Of a DNA stretch of 64,000 bases, positions 10,248 to 22,130 are shown piece by piece. The stretch lies in NCBI RefSeq assembly GCF_033958435.1, contig NC_134137.1:238560501-238624500 (forward strand). Reading direction: 5' to 3'. The DNA is from Carettochelys insculpta. Lineage: Eukaryota > Chordata > Testudines > Carettochelyidae. A model generated the notes under the pieces. That model did no database searches. It was not told the origin of the DNA and was given only the letters and a program-made list of their open reading frames with translations. Position 1 is the stretch's first letter, and every line of letters begins with the position of its first letter. A program made the position numbers and the translations under genes.

Positions 10248-12244
10248 AATTCCTAGGCACTGTCTGGATGGGAGGGCGAAGGTCGGTGCCTGACGAAACT
10301 GTAAAGGAGCTCAGCCAGGCACCAGCACCCGAGGACAAGGCTCAACTGAGACTGATTCTAGGAACTTTGGGGTTTTGGAAAAAACATGTGCCAGGCTTTG
10401 CTGTAATTGCCTGGCCATTATACAATCTGCTAAAGAAAAGTGCCACTTGGGAATGGACCTCCACTCACGAGGAGGAATTAAGGCAATTGATAAGTGAAAT
10501 TCATACTTATCAAGCCCTGGGTCCAATCCACCCTGATGCTCCATGTCATTTGTATCTTACTGTAGGAATCACAGGAATGTCTTATGCCCTATGGCAAGAG
10601 AGTGACACTGCACCGCAATGCCCCATTCAATTCAGTTCAAAGTCATGGCAGGGGTCGCAGGCAAATTACAGTCCATATGAGAAAGTGCTCCTGGCAGCCT
10701 ACACGGCTTTAAGGGAAAGTGAGGAACTGACTCAAACTCAAAACATAACTATTCACACCCCTCTTCCAGTTATTAAACCCATATTGGAAGGAAAGGAGAT
10801 ACCACCACGTGTGGCACAGAAGATGACAATTCAAAGGTGGGCACTGTATATACACCACAGGGTAGGTGGTGCAGACACTGCACAAAACCCCACCATGATT
10901 AAAGAATCTGTATGGAAGGTGGGCATGCCCGATGAATACCACCTACCCCCACAACTGTCTCCTATCTGAGACGCAGCTCCAATTAACCCCTCTCACCCTG
11001 AGGGCATATGGTTCACTGATGGGAGTGCTAAATTAGTTAAGGGACAATGGAAGGGAAAGGCTGCAGCTGTGCCCGCAGATAACTCCACCACACCCTTAAT
11101 GACTGAGATTGACGGGTCTGCCCAACTTGCAGAGCTGGTAGCAATTAAACTTGCTTGCGAAGCTGGGGCCAGTACTATATACACTGATTCATACACTGTA
11201 TGGGCAGGCACCACCCAGTGGATAACTAACTGGAAAAATAATAACTGGGAAATAGCAGGAAAACCAGTATGGGGACTGGAATATTGGAAGTGGCTTTATA
11301 ATCATGCCACCCAGCAGCCCCTAAGCATAGGGCATGTGTCAGCCCACCAAAAGAATAACACTCCAGCTGCACAGCTGAACAATCTGGCTGATGCAGCAGC
11401 CCAGATCTTTACCACCCAAGGAGACTGGGAACATTTATACGTCTGGTTACATGAAACTCTGGGACATACAGGGAGTGAGGAACTGGTACGGCAAGCCCAT
11501 ACGAGGGGGTGGCCTATTACCCACCAGCAAGCCAGAGACCTGGTACAAGCCTGTGCTCTCTGTACTGTAACCAGAAAACACATAACAGAAGGACAATGAT
11601 TTGCCAGACTAAGAGATGGAAAGACACTGTGGGCAACCTGGCAAGTCGATTACATTGGCCCATTACCCACCACTAGACGAGGGTGGACATACATCTTAAC
11701 TGGGGTAGAAGTCATTTCAGGAATTGGTTTTGCTTACCCAACTCGATTAGCAACAGCAGTGTCAACCATTATGGGACTAAACTGCCTAACAGCAATCGTC
11801 CCAATACCCCGAGAAATCCAATCAGACAATGGCTCACACTTTAAGAATAAACTTGTGCAAGAGTGGGCCCTCCAGAAAGGAGTTCAATGGGTCTTTCATC
11901 TCCTGTACTGACCCCAATCCAACGGCATAACTGAACGATGCAATGGGCTACTAAAGCACCACCTACAGCCCACAGACAGTACATGGGAGAGCAGACTAGA
12001 CACTATAGTGCAACGACTGAACAATCGGCAAACCCCTACGGGTAGCCCGATAAGTAAAGGATTTTTCCCCACAGGAAGAGCTTCTCTGACTCAAACATTG
12101 CTCAAGGATTCTAAGTATACACCTGGAGACACTGTTGTGGGTAAACACCCTAGCGTGGGTACACAAACGTGTCCTCCAGTCATGCAGAGGAAAAGGTGTA
12201 TGGACCACCTTGGACTCTGGAAAGGTGCCAATAACAATGACTGA
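10244..12244 (+). pseudogene. ERV RT connection, RNase H and integrase with three TGA stops
   Basis: One frame stays open from 10244 to 12244 except for three stops, all TGA: 10967-10969, 11597-11599 and about 11908. RT connection comes first. RNase H begins after the first stop (FTDGSA, then a Glu in AELVAIKLA and Asp in IYTDSYTVW). The integrase zinc finger is near 11445-11570 (HETLGH, CALC). The catalytic core keeps Asp in WQVDYIGPLP, Asp in QSDNGSHF and Glu in NGITERCNG. So the DDE triad survives although the gene cannot be read through. RNase H and integrase order is normal for a retrovirus. Confidence 0.82.
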
Positions 12245-12252
12245 GGCTTGGA

Positions 12253-12699
12253 TTGTATCCAAGAGCGGTTGAACTTGTGTTCTCTTCCAGGGGAGATAAA
12301 AGCAATTACTACCTCAAACAGATATACCTCAAGGACTCTTATCTTACCTGTGTAGCAGACCTCAATCTGGACAACAGCATGACACTCACACTTGTTATGG
12401 TGCTACTGGCAATCCAAGCAGTCTCCGCCGTACCCGAACATCCCCTCAAGAACGTTATCCAGACCATCACCTCGGCTGCTGGTGCCATGAACTGCTGGAT
12501 GTGTACCCTGTTAAACTCCTCCACAGGACTGGGAGTCGAATTTGTTCCCCTAAACCTAAATGACTGGTGGAATAAGAGTGAGATCTTCAGGTGGGGACCA
12601 ACCTGGTTTAACGGCGGCAACAACCTTCAAAATGACTCTGGGAAGGGACAAAGGAGGGGCGCAGATGCTGGCAACCTACGGTATGGGGCCAGCCATTAG
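12253..12699 (+). pseudogene. ERV envelope SU, N-terminal part
   Basis: A signal-peptide-like hydrophobic segment (LVMVLLAIQAVSAV) follows ATG at about 12379. It is followed at about 12499 by CWMC, the CXXC isomerisation motif of gamma-type SU proteins, which pairs with the CX6CC of TM. The frame ends at 12699 and the rest of SU is in another frame. Reading starts within a region overlapping the end of pol, as in many simple retroviruses. Confidence 0.7.
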
Positions 12700-12899
12700 A
12701 GTATGTAACTGGAACCTCTAAAGAAATGTATTCTATCTGTTTTGAAAATGGTAATGGTAGTGGACCTCACCTAAGGTGGCTGGAGAAACAACAATGCACT
12801 CACATTTTGGCTTTCAATGACAAACTGGGAATTTGGAACATTTATCCAAATTCAGGCAGTACAACCCATCAGGGACACTTAACTTGATGGGGACTTCTT

Positions 12900-13952
12900 G
12901 TGAATATCTCCCTTGGAGGCACACCTGTACATAATAATGTTACCATTGTTCCCCTGAATTTTAGCCAGTATCCCGAGGGGAAAACCTGGCATAATAATTC
13001 TTTGTATATAATTCCTACTACTGGACAAATATATAACCCAACACTCGTAATCAGTAATACTTTACTTCCAAACCAGTGTGCTAACCCAAATCTTTTTCCC
13101 ATGGACCAGGTCCTACAGGACTTTCTGCTTATTTTATATTGCACAACCACCAATAACAGTCATTGCATCACTCACCTTACCCCCAAACAAGAACCCACGG
13201 GACAAGGGTGGTATAAGGGACCCTACTCTCCTATCCTAAAGAAGGAGCCAGGACTATTTTTCATCTGTGGAAGCAAAGCCTATAAGTACCTCCCTGTAAA
13301 CTGGAGAGGACGGTGCTCATTAGGGCATGCTGTTCCTGGAGGACTTACTGTGCACTCTCACATTACAGCTCCAGGTGTCACTAATCTTGGTAGCTTCCTG
13401 CATCGCTCACCAAGGAAAGTTTCCATGAACCCCCTTATAGAACACCCCATGGGCTTCCACCAATTTACCTGTGCATTTCTGCCCTGACTAGGGGTAGCCG
13501 AGCTAGAGAAGGCAATAGTAAATGTATCGGGGCAGGCAGAAGAAGCACTTAACCACACTGCAGATGCCCGAGGCTTGCTTAATGAGCAAATTCAATCAGT
13601 AGCTCACTTTGCTCTGCAAAACAGAATAGCCTTAGATGCAGTCCTAGCTCAGCAGGTAGGGGTATGTGCGGTGATTAACCAATCTTGCTGCTTTTATGTA
13701 AATCATTCAGGGAAAATTGAACAAGATGTTGTTGCAATAAAAGGTGCAATCAAGATTTTGCATGTTGTCACTGATGGACAAGCTTCATGGCTAGATTGGC
13801 TAGCCCAACAATTGGGACTCTCATTAACTCCTTTTCTTCATTCTATTATAACCACTCTGTTAACCATTCTAATTGTTGTAATCACTTGTTGCGTTATTTT
13901 GTGCATTGTTAAACGTGTAGTTAATGTAGCTATATCCTCTCCGCGTGTCTGA
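12900..13952 (+). pseudogene. ERV envelope SU C-terminal part and TM
   Basis: A frame from 12900 to 13952 is interrupted once, by TGA at 13485-13487. The first part has several N-glycosylation sequons (for example NVT, NFS, NNS). The second part is TM: a leucine-rich helical region, LQNRIALDAVLAQQ (immunosuppressive-domain-like region) and then a CX6CC loop near 13668-13690. A membrane-spanning segment (about 13850-13910, rich in Ile, Val, Leu and Cys) and a short tail follow. I could not find a clear furin site between SU and TM. No functional envelope can be made. Confidence 0.78.
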
Positions 13953-14103
13953 TATATGGCATTGGCAAGTGATCCTGATCAATCCCTTGACTGTAAATCA
14001 CCTTATCAGGCCATCCTATGGGCCAATTTTAGCTTCCTCCAAGGAGGGCAAGAGGTGCTGGCATCACCACCACCTTGTGTGCTGGGACACAGTGAGGCGT
14101 ATT

Positions 14104-14115
14104 AAGGGGGTGGAA
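14104..14115 (+). other. Polypurine tract before 3' LTR
   Basis: AAGGGGGTGGAA directly before the LTR start TGTAGCCAG. This is the expected plus-strand primer position. Confidence 0.6.
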
Positions 14116-15335
14116 TGTAGCCAGACAGAGCCCCCCCACCTTTTGCTATACTCCATCTTGCTTCCCTTAGGTGCTTCAGGCATGAAAGGGTTAAAAGGAA
14201 TGGCCCTGTCTTGGAATGCCCGAGAGCGCAGATGTAGTTATCTCCTAGCACAAGTCTTTGATGCTCCAGAGCAAGAGCCAGACTGACCCTGAATGGGCCG
14301 AAACTAGACAACAAAGAAAAATGGACTAACAAACTGCCAGGGCCTTGGGCTGCCCTTGACTGGTACTGGTGATACCGGTGATGAATACGCCCACAAGGTC
14401 CCAGACGGAGGAATCTCTGGCCCATTAAGAAAAAATGCCCTAAATTGTTAAATTGTCTCCACCTCACAGGTGCTAACTAAGCCCTTGAACTCCCCATGAG
14501 AACCAGCATTATGGGATGATTTAATTCAATTGGCACCCTTTTAGATAAGGAAGAAGCGTACGTGACCGAAGAGGTATCAGAGGAGGGTCTGGCAGACCCC
14601 TTTTTGAGCTCCAATTATATTTTCCTGCCGGACAGGAGGGTTACTGTCTCCCGAGGTCCCAGGGGACGCCCGCCTCCTCAAAAAAAAGGGAAAACGACTT
14701 ATTTCCAAGGGATTGAGAGAAGACTGGCCACGCCATATTGGTAACGCAGGGGTGAGAATAAGACCTGCTAGGTCTTTTACCTTTTGCTTTTGCGCGCATT
14801 TAACAAGTATAGATCTATGAATTAAAGAGTATGCTAGCTATTTGTAATTAAAGTATAAACCTTGTAACATTGTGACCACAAGAGCTTAAGTCGTTAGTTA
14901 AATGAACATAGTAATTGATGAAGTGGTAACCTGACTCCTCCTGTTACTGTGCAAACTGAACACAAAACAAAGAGCCCAGCTGCTTTCAGCTGTAATAGCC
15001 TGGTCGCCAGTGAAATGTGCTGAGAGCCAGCGTTGAGTTGTGCTGCCTCCACGGAGCAGGCTCTTGGGGCACCATCAGCCAACCCTGGCTGCCCGCTGAG
15101 AAGGGATTTTATCCTAGCAGTTAAAGTCTCGGGTGTAGGAGGCTCTCAATGCAACCTTGGAGCACCCGTCAGCCAACCCTGGCTGCCCACTGCGAAGGAA
15201 CTCTGTTCTAGCAGTAAAATACTCGGGTGTTTAGGACCCCAGGGCATCCGTCAGCCTGCCCGGGCGACCCGCTGCGAAGGGACTCTGTCCTAGCAGTTGA
15301 AATCTCCGATGAAAACAAGGGCATAGTTGGTATCT
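14116..15335 (+). repeat. ERV 3' LTR (about 1.2 kb) with internal tandem units
   Basis: Starts TGTAGCCAGACAGAG after the polypurine tract. The 3' limit is placed near 15335 by comparison with the antisense LTR at 56558-57610, which shares the phrase TTGGTATCT at its end. The 3' third holds three imperfect units of about 80-90 nt (about 15062-15312), each with a CAGCC...CTGGCTGCCC...GAAGG...TAGCAGT pattern. The antisense copy has two such units. Confidence 0.75.
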
Positions 15336-15535
15336 CACCTGACCGTTGGCTAACAGGAATCAAAAGGAAACCAACAAATAAGAGTGTCTTGTACATCATA
15401 CATCCTTCCTGTATAAGACATCTTCCTGATAAAGGACGATAAAATTTGTAATACAGTCACCATCCTACTCCGGAACACTCTCATCAGACAACAGCTGTAA
15501 TTTAGCATAATTTTAGTTGTGGTATGTGTGGACAA

Positions 15536-15536
<1 letters not shown>

Positions 15537-15566
<30 letters not shown>

Positions 15567-15575
15567 GGTGTGGAC
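15537..15575. repeat. (GT)n / (GGGT)n microsatellite
   Basis: A run of GT dinucleotides followed by GGGTGGGTGGGTG inside the Tigger-like element. The other copies of the element lack it. Confidence 0.9.
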
Positions 15576-15717
15576 AGGTTTCTCTTGGTCCCATAAAGTT
15601 TGTTTACAGCCATCAGTCCTGGCTGTCAGTGCTCTGTGCTCTTATTCAGCTGTAATTTACCCATACGTGGCTTCTAAGAGCCCAGTAAGCAGTGGAAATG
15701 TTGGTAATGTGCTAGAC

Positions 15718-16647
15718 CATCATTTCCCAAACTAATCCTACCACAGAACCCCTTTGGGCTTGGAATATATTGATGGAATGCATACATGTTGGTCAGGGTG
15801 CTAAAGGACTTCATAGTGAAAAATTGCCAAACATAATGCTTGTCATGCCGCAATGCCGAACGTAATGCTGAACATAAAGAGTACTTTTTAGATGTCTTTT
15901 ATTTTAAAAAGAACATGAAATTACAAGAGAAAATCATCTGAAAGAACAGTTAGCAACCACATAATTAAGTGTAAAAATTAAAAAAATAAGGACAAACCCC
16001 CAACAAAACATTCGTATAACAGACAAAAGAAGGATTCTTCATCTTGTTCTTTAGTACAAAAAATGGAAAGTACAATATTGTTCTAAAAAGGACTGTCCTT
16101 CCTTAAATGTTGAAACATATTTTTACGAAAAAAAAACAAGTTAGGTATAGAAAATGTTTTTAAAGTTTTTGTTTTTAAAAAATTGTTGTTTTTACTGAGA
16201 ACTACTGGAAAATAAAAATTAGTAATGTTTGAAAGTTTTTTTTTAAATGGGAAGAGTGTTTTTGCATACTTTGATCATAAATCTGCTTAATGTTAAGAAT
16301 GATGCTTCAGGATTGGATCCTTCTATCAGGTACAGCATCACATGATTTCTCTGAATACGGCATGTTGAAACAATCCAAATTGACTCTGATTGTTTCAGCA
16401 CGAGTCACAGAACTATACTATTATGAATGCATTATAAATATTACCATACCTACAATCTAAATACTATTCAAATACCGTAGTATTATAGTAAAATAGAAAA
16501 GTATAGTGAAGTAGTAAATACTTCATATTTAATGTTTTAGAAGGAAAAATATTGCGAGGATTAATTTTTTGTCACAGAACACTTGTTCACACCGTGCAGA
16601 ACAGTGTTCTGTGAATATATTCTGTGAACACAGTTTGGGAAACACTG
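15718..16647. mobile_element. Non-autonomous hAT-like element with 8-bp duplication
   Basis: Ends read CATCATTTCCCAAACT and, inverted, CAGTGTTTCCCAAACT, a hAT-type terminus. The flanks are TGCTAGAC (15710-15717) and TGCTGGAT (16648-16655), an 8-bp target duplication with two differences. About 930 nt, AT-rich, no transposase frame. The uninterrupted site can be read in two relatives of the host element (near 55330 and 57780). Confidence 0.8.
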
Positions 16648-16741
16648 TGCTGGATAATATTGATCTCCTGTAAGCTGTCAAATTCTCTCATTCTGTACTA
16701 GTCAGTCCCAAGGGTGCCAGACGAGAGATATTCAACCTGTA

Positions 16742-17640
16742 TATACATTATTTGAGATATCTCAAACAGGAGTTATCTTTACAATGTATTCTCAAAGTTA
16801 TACATTCTGCCATAAAAGTGGACCTCTTTGAGGTTCCTATTTGGGGGAAGGGAGGCGGAATCCAACATTAACAAAGAATTCTGCATACAGCTCTATTGAA
16901 ACAGATGCTTTATAAGCATCCTATAGTTGTCTTCCAAGAAGGGCTATCACTCCAAAAGGGCTCCTGCTTGGAATCATGCTGAGCTTCTGGACCTCCCAAC
17001 TGCAGGGGGAGGGGGAATCCGGGAAGAGCAGAGGCTGATGGGACAATTTCCTCATTCCCAGAAACCAGTGCCATAACTAGCTGCTTTTGCACCTGAGGCA
17101 AGAATATAAAATTGTACCCCTTCATTTTTACATATTCATAGTAGTTATTTCATAGAAAAGAAGAAAATATATAAGTAAATAATACAATATTTATTTTATT
17201 ATAGTTGAGATTTGCATAAACAATCAATTAATATATATCTTAATACATATAATATAATCTATACATATAATCCATATATAAATGTATATAATTATAAAAT
17301 GTCACCATGTCAGGTCCATTAGGCATTTGTTTATAATTGTACTTTGCATGCTTTTAATGAGGCAAATTCATCAATAATTGAAATGAAGTTAATATTATTT
17401 GCTACCTCATGTTCTGATGACAAGATGGACCTGACCCATGGATGCTCAAAAGTAGTTCTTAATTAATTTTAGTTTACTAAAACTTCTTTTAAAAGAAGCC
17501 ACAGTCACCGGAAAGCAGAGAAATATTCGCAAGGTGATTTCCAAATCTGGATAAGATCTGGACAAATTATATTAATGAATTAACTGTAGATGGTCTAAAC
17601 TAGTCAGAGATAAAATGTTTGGCAACAGTGCTAAAGACTG
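16742..17640. other. AT-rich sequence without gene
   Basis: Low-complexity AT stretches (for example 17150-17300, with repeated TATA and ATAATATA phrases). No coding or RNA signal seen. Confidence 0.5.
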
Positions 17641-17654
17641 ATGTTTAAAACTCT

Positions 17655-17910
17655 GAGGGTGCGTCTACACTTGCATTCCTCTTTTGAAAGAGGTATGCAA
17701 AAGAGGAAAATCAAAAATGTAAATTAGGTAGGAATTTGCATATTTGGCACCTCATTTACATATTCTAATTTCAAAAGAGCTTCTTTCGAAAGAAAAAGCC
17801 AGTGTAGATGCTGCTGTTTTGAAAGTAAACCCCATCTTTGAAAGACTCCTTCTTCCCATGTCTGCTTTCTTTGTTTTGATAGAATACAGACTAACACAGC
17901 TACCTCTCTG
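17655..17910. repeat. MITE fragment joined to Penelope-type tail
   Basis: Begins GGGTGCGTCTACACTTGC and contains a partial internal reverse match (CAGTGTAGATGC near 17800). This is reminiscent of, but not the same as, the Harbinger ends in this window. It runs into TTTTGATAGAATACAGACTA and ACACAGCTACC (about 17873-17910), the tail of the Penelope-type repeat. Confidence 0.45.
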
Positions 17911-18478
17911 TCACTTTTCCTTTCATGTGTGTCTCTCGGGGCCCTTGTTTCCCTTTGCATCTCTGTCAAGGGCCTGAAGGGGAGTGAATTTAAGAAAACT
18001 CCATGTTGAAGAAGGAGGGCAGAGTTGGGCAGCCTGAGCCATAATACAGTGTCAAGAGGAAGAAAATATATCCATCAATATGTGGTCTGTGCTGCCTCTT
18101 AGAGGCTTCATAACGCTGTGATTGGAATAGGAAAGGTGACTAGAATGGCTTCAAAATGAAGAAACCAACAGGAGCAGGTCACCTGGGGAAGTTGTGGAAT
18201 TCCTGTTTTTAAAGTTTATGAACAGGTTAGAATCCTGCCTCAGCTTGGTGGGGTGGGCTAGATTACCTCCCAAGATCCTTTCCACCTTGCACCGTTTTTT
18301 GATTGGCACAAACTGGCCCCAACATTTCAGGCCCAGCTAGACCACTAGAGAGAATGACCTATTTCCTGCACCTAAAGTTGGCCTTTCAGGTCAAGACCGA
18401 TGTACATTGGCTGAGAAAACCTACATTGTTACTGCTGTGATGCTTTTAAAAGTTATAATGAGGATTTTTTGTAAACAC
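17911..18478. other. No recognised feature
   Basis: Mixed sequence between the MITE/Penelope tail and the presumed gypsy LTR. No convincing ORF or repeat boundary. Confidence 0.4.
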
Positions 18479-19167
18479 TGTGACAAGATAAGGCTGAGAG
18501 GGGGTAAGAACAAGAGGGAAAAGCAGGGCAGGCAAACAGGCATAGCGTGAGCAGCTGGGGAGGAAGCCATCCTGGGTCAGTTGGGGCCAGCTGGTCTCAC
18601 TTAGGCTTGCTTTTAAAAGAACCCTTGCCCAGTTGGCAGGGGGAAGAGAGAGAGTGAGCCAAGCTGAGCGGAGCAAAGCAAAACAAAACAAAGCAAAGCA
18701 AAGCAAAGCAAAGCAAAGCAAAAGGAGTTTTCTAGAGGCACCAAGAGGAGGAGAGGAGTGCTTAGCCACAAGGAGTTAAAGCCATGCCCAGGAGGCCCTG
18801 AGATTTGGCATAAGGCCAAACGGGCTGAACACCCAGGAGAAGCCAAGCCAGAAGCGGGGGGACAGGCTGCTGCTACTACTACTGCTACTGCCACGGTCAC
18901 TACCTGGAGGAGGTACAGTGGGGGGAGGAATCGTCTGAGGAAGTGGCCCAGGGAAGAGCTACGGTGCTCACAATGAGGGGAGACCTCCCCCACCACCATC
19001 AGCCACACGGGGTCCCTGGGTCAGAACCTGGAGTGAGTGGGTGGGCCCGGGTTCCCCCCAGTCCACTATCCTCCCCGCTTTCCCTGTCTCAAGGGCAGCG
19101 GTGACCTGGCCGTAAGAGTGGACTAAACAGGAGCCTGGAATCTGGGAGCCAGGTCAGCCTTGCCACA
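18479..19167 (+). repeat. Probable 5' LTR of Gmr1-like gypsy element
   Basis: Ends ...CTTGCCACA, two bases before TGGTGGCAGTGGTGGGAT, which has the form of a primer-binding site. The start is a guess at TGTGACAAGATAAGG. It includes a (CAAAG)n stretch at about 18675-18722. No 3' LTR is present for comparison, so the limits are uncertain. Confidence 0.4.
18675..18722. repeat. (AAAGC)n microsatellite
   Basis: At least six AAAGC units in a row, preceded by AAAAC variants. Confidence 0.9.
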
Positions 19168-19199
19168 CGTGGTGGCAGTGGTGGGATCGCAGTGCTGCT

Positions 19200-20230
19200 G
19201 TGAGACCCTGCAGCAGATCCACCGAGAGGAATTCAAAGAAAAAAGAGATGGAGGACGTGGTAAAAGCCCTCATACAAGCCACTACAGCACAGCAGGAGGC
19301 CACCCCAGCATATGCAGCCACCCAGAAGGAGGACCTGCGGTTCCAGCAGGAGACTAACCAGCTGCTCATGAGCCAGGGAGCCCAGGAACGAGCCACCCTC
19401 AGAGAGGTCGTAACACAGCTGCAAGACCTGACTGCCTGGGTACATGGCCTAGACGGGACTAGACCCTTGTGGGCTAGCAACTACCTCGAGAAAATGACAG
19501 GGGAGGACGACATAGAAGCATACCTTTCGTCCTTTGAGAGGACGGCCATACAGGAAGGCTAGCTCCGAGACCAATGGGCCAGCATCCTGGCCCCATTCCT
19601 CTGTGGAGAGGCCCAGGCCTACTTTGACCTACCAAAGGGGGTGGCTGCAGATTACGCCCAGCTGAAGGCCGAGATCCTGGCCCAGACTGCAGTGACAACA
19701 GACGTCAGAGCCCAGAGGTTCCACGAATGGAAGTACCAGGAGGGAAAAGCGCCAAGGGCCCAGCTGTTCACTTTAACCCACCTGGCCCCAAGATGGCTAC
19801 GGCCTGAGACTCATGGCCCAGAGAAGATCCTGGAAACCATTGTGTTGGACTGGTACATGAGGGGGCTACCTCTGGACCTTTGGGGATGGGTCTGCCAGAA
19901 TGACCCATCCTCGTACGACGAAGTGGTGGCTCTTGTGCAGAGACAGTCAACAACCTGAGCTCTCACACGACCCCTTGTGGAGGAAGCCCGGTGGAGCAAG
20001 CGGGCCCCTCCTACTCCCTGGGCCCAGCCAATAGACCCCCTAGGCAGGGTTGGGGGCAGGAGAAAGGAGAGGGAGGGGCATCCGGATGTCCCCAGAGGAC
20101 ATGAGGGGCCAGAGAAGGAGGATCTGGGGGTGTGACCTAGCAGCCGCAAGGGAAGGTGGATGCTCCATGCAGGATATAAGTGTTATGCATGTGGGGAACT
20201 GGGGCACACAGCAATCCACTGCCCAAATGT
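19200..20230 (+). pseudogene. Gmr1 Gag: coiled coil, SCAN-like capsid, zinc knuckle
   Basis: One frame runs from 19200 through the zinc knuckle with three in-frame stops (19560, 19956 and about 20131). The N-terminal part is helical and Gln/Glu-rich. The part at about 19705-19950 resembles a SCAN domain closely: a FHEWKYQEG segment, then [16 protein letters not shown] and a final [16 protein letters not shown] knuckle, CYACGELGHTAIHC, lies at about 20184-20225. SCAN domains are known to derive from the capsid C-terminal domain of Gmr1-like Gag, where they dimerise. Stops make the gene inactive. Confidence 0.8.
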
Positions 20231-20286
20231 GGACAAACCCATGCAATGCCACTTTGGGAATCTGGGGGGACTCTGCAGCCTGATAG

Positions 20287-20652
20287 ATGTGGTGGGAATT
20301 GCAATGGCCCCCCCACCAGTATACCCAGCCAGTGCAAATGAATGGTGTGGAGACTATGACTTTGGTGGACTCGGGGAGTGCCCTTACATTAGTCTCAGGG
20401 CAGCTGGTAGGGCAAGACCAGCTTACCCAAGCCAAATGCACAGGGATATCCTGTGTGCATGGGGATGCGTGTTATTACCCAGTCATCCCTGTGCAAATGG
20501 AGCTCCAAGGAAACACCACAAGAGTGACAGCAGGGGTGGTACTAAGGCTCCCCTACCTAGTGGTGATTGGGTGGGACTTCCCTGGCTTCACCAATCTGTT
20601 GCCTGCGGAGGGAGGGAAAGTAGAAGCGTCACCCCCCCCCATTCTTCCATGA
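20287..20652 (+). pseudogene. Gmr1 aspartic protease
   Basis: A 121-codon frame with the active-site motif LVDSGSALTLV and a later hydrophobic LPYLVVIGWD flap/end motif, typical of gypsy proteases. It lies just after the zinc knuckle in a different frame. It is followed by a linker with weak similarity to the integrase N-terminal extension. Confidence 0.7.
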
Positions 20653-20767
20653 GTTCTCCCAGGACCTCTTTGCTGCACCTGGGAAACCACGGAAGCCGAG
20701 GCATGCGAGGAGGGCAGTCAAACAGCTGGATACCCGAATCCTGCCCCAGAATGAGGGACCAGCCCTG

Positions 20768-21097
20768 GTGGGGGAAGAGGCTGAACCTGGAGGGAGGAGA
20801 GCGACTCAAGGGATAGAGGATCCCGAGGCTGGGCCCAGTACTATGGGGGTCCCGGGCTCAGAAGAAGAGGGAGCTTTTGAGGATATCGGGTCCTCCCTCC
20901 CAAACTTTGCGCGGGAACAGGCCGAAGACCCGGTGTACCGAAACATACGTCAGGAGGTAGTGAAGGTGAATGGGGTACCTGTGGAGGAAAAAGCCAAAGG
21001 ACAGGGACCATACTATATAATTAGGGGAGACCTACTATACTGTATACAGGACCAGCCAGTGCAGCAACGTCTGGTGCCCAAAGACATTGGAGGGTAG
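20768..21097 (+). pseudogene. Linker and integrase N-terminal region
   Basis: An acidic linker followed by FAREQAEDPVYRNIRQEV and YYIIRGDLLYC. This phrase normally precedes the HHCC finger of gypsy integrases. Stops at its end separate it from the finger at 21100. Confidence 0.6.
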
Positions 21098-21099
21098 TA

Positions 21100-21753
21100 A
21101 TGGATTTAGCCCATAGCCATCTGTTTGGGGGTCACCTTGGGGTTGAGAAGACCCTAAACCGGATCTCGCGGGGGTTCTTTTGGCCCGGGGTATACGTAGA
21201 AGTCCAGCGTTTCTGTGCCTCCTGCCCTGAGTGCCAGCTGCATGGATGGCAGCCGCATTTGAGAGTCCCGTTGGTGCCCCTATCCATTATTGAGATCCCC
21301 TTTGAGTGGATAGCCATGGATCTAGTTGGCCCACTGGAGAGGTTAGCCCGAGGACACCAATACATCTTGGTAGTCCTGGACTATGCCACCCGATACCCAG
21401 AGATGGTACCCTTGCTGAATGCTCACTCAGAGTCCATTGCGAAGGAGCTAGTACAGATCTCCTCCAGAGTCGGAATCCTCTGGGAGATATTAACGGACCA
21501 AGGTACACCCTTCGTCTCCAAACTCATGGAAGATTTGTGCGCATTGCTCCACATCCGAGCCCTGATCATGTCGGTATACCATCCACAGACAGATGGCCTT
21601 GTTGAACGGTTCAATCGCACCCTCAAAAGCATGATTTGCCAGGTAGTGAGCCAGGATGGGAGAGACTGGGACTCCCTGCTCCCATACCTAATGTTTGCAA
21701 TCCAGGAGGTTCCCCAGGCCTCCACAGGGTCCTCTCTGTTCAAGCTATTGTAA
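21100..21753 (+). pseudogene. Gmr1 integrase
   Basis: A 217-codon frame. Zinc finger: HSHLFGGHLG, then CASCPEC. Catalytic core: Asp in WIAMDLVGPL, Asp in LTDQGTPF and Glu in DGLVERFNRTL. The core ends at a stop at 21753, and broken frames with integrase C-terminal character continue to about 22130. Integrase lies before RT here, opposite to normal gypsy order. Confidence 0.82.
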
Positions 21754-22130
21754 GGGGGAAACCCCCGAGGCATCCTGGACCTCGCCAAACAGACCTGGGA
21801 GGAGCAGCCGATCCATGGGCACAATATCATTGAGCACATGCTCCAGATGAAGGACTGGATCGACAAGACTTATGCCCATTGTCTGGGAGCACCTGGAACA
21901 GGCCCAAGAAGCCCAGCGGGCATGTTATAACTGACAGGCTACTGTCCGGAAATTCAATGTGGAGGACCGGGTGATGGTGTTGGTCCCAACGGCTGAGACC
22001 AAACTCCTAGCCCAGTGGCAGGCCCCTACGAGGTAACTGAAGCCATTGGGGAGGTAAACTACAAGATATGACAATGAGGTCATCAGAAGATTGAGCAGGT
22101 CTACCATATTAACTTACTACAACCTTGGTG

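Larger units (their letters stand above)
8690..15335 (+). mobile_element. 5'-truncated gamma-type endogenous retrovirus
   Basis: Order: gag trace (8690-9240), protease and RT start (9271-9846), RT (9873-10247), RT end to RNase H and integrase (10244-12244), env (12253-13952), polypurine tract (AAGGGGGTGGAA, 14104-14115) and 3' LTR (14116-15335). No 5' LTR or primer-binding site is visible; Penelope debris abuts the left side. Env has CWMC in SU and a CX6CC loop in TM, as in gammaretrovirus-type envelopes. Several stops and frameshifts and a mutated RT active site make it non-functional. A related LTR lies antisense at 56558-57610. Confidence 0.85.
15454..16739 (+). mobile_element. Tigger-like (pogo) element, copy 1, with nested insertion
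   Basis: Outer ends are CAGTCACCATCC... and ...TATTCAACCTG with TA on both sides (15452-15453, 16740-16741). The inner parts (15490-15709 and 16656-16739) align with the copies at 55098-55413 and 56492-57871. The family's terminal inverted repeats (CAGGTTGAACATCTCTAGTC) and TA target duplications fit Tc1/mariner-type Tigger elements. No coding capacity remains. A hAT-like element interrupts it. Confidence 0.7.
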
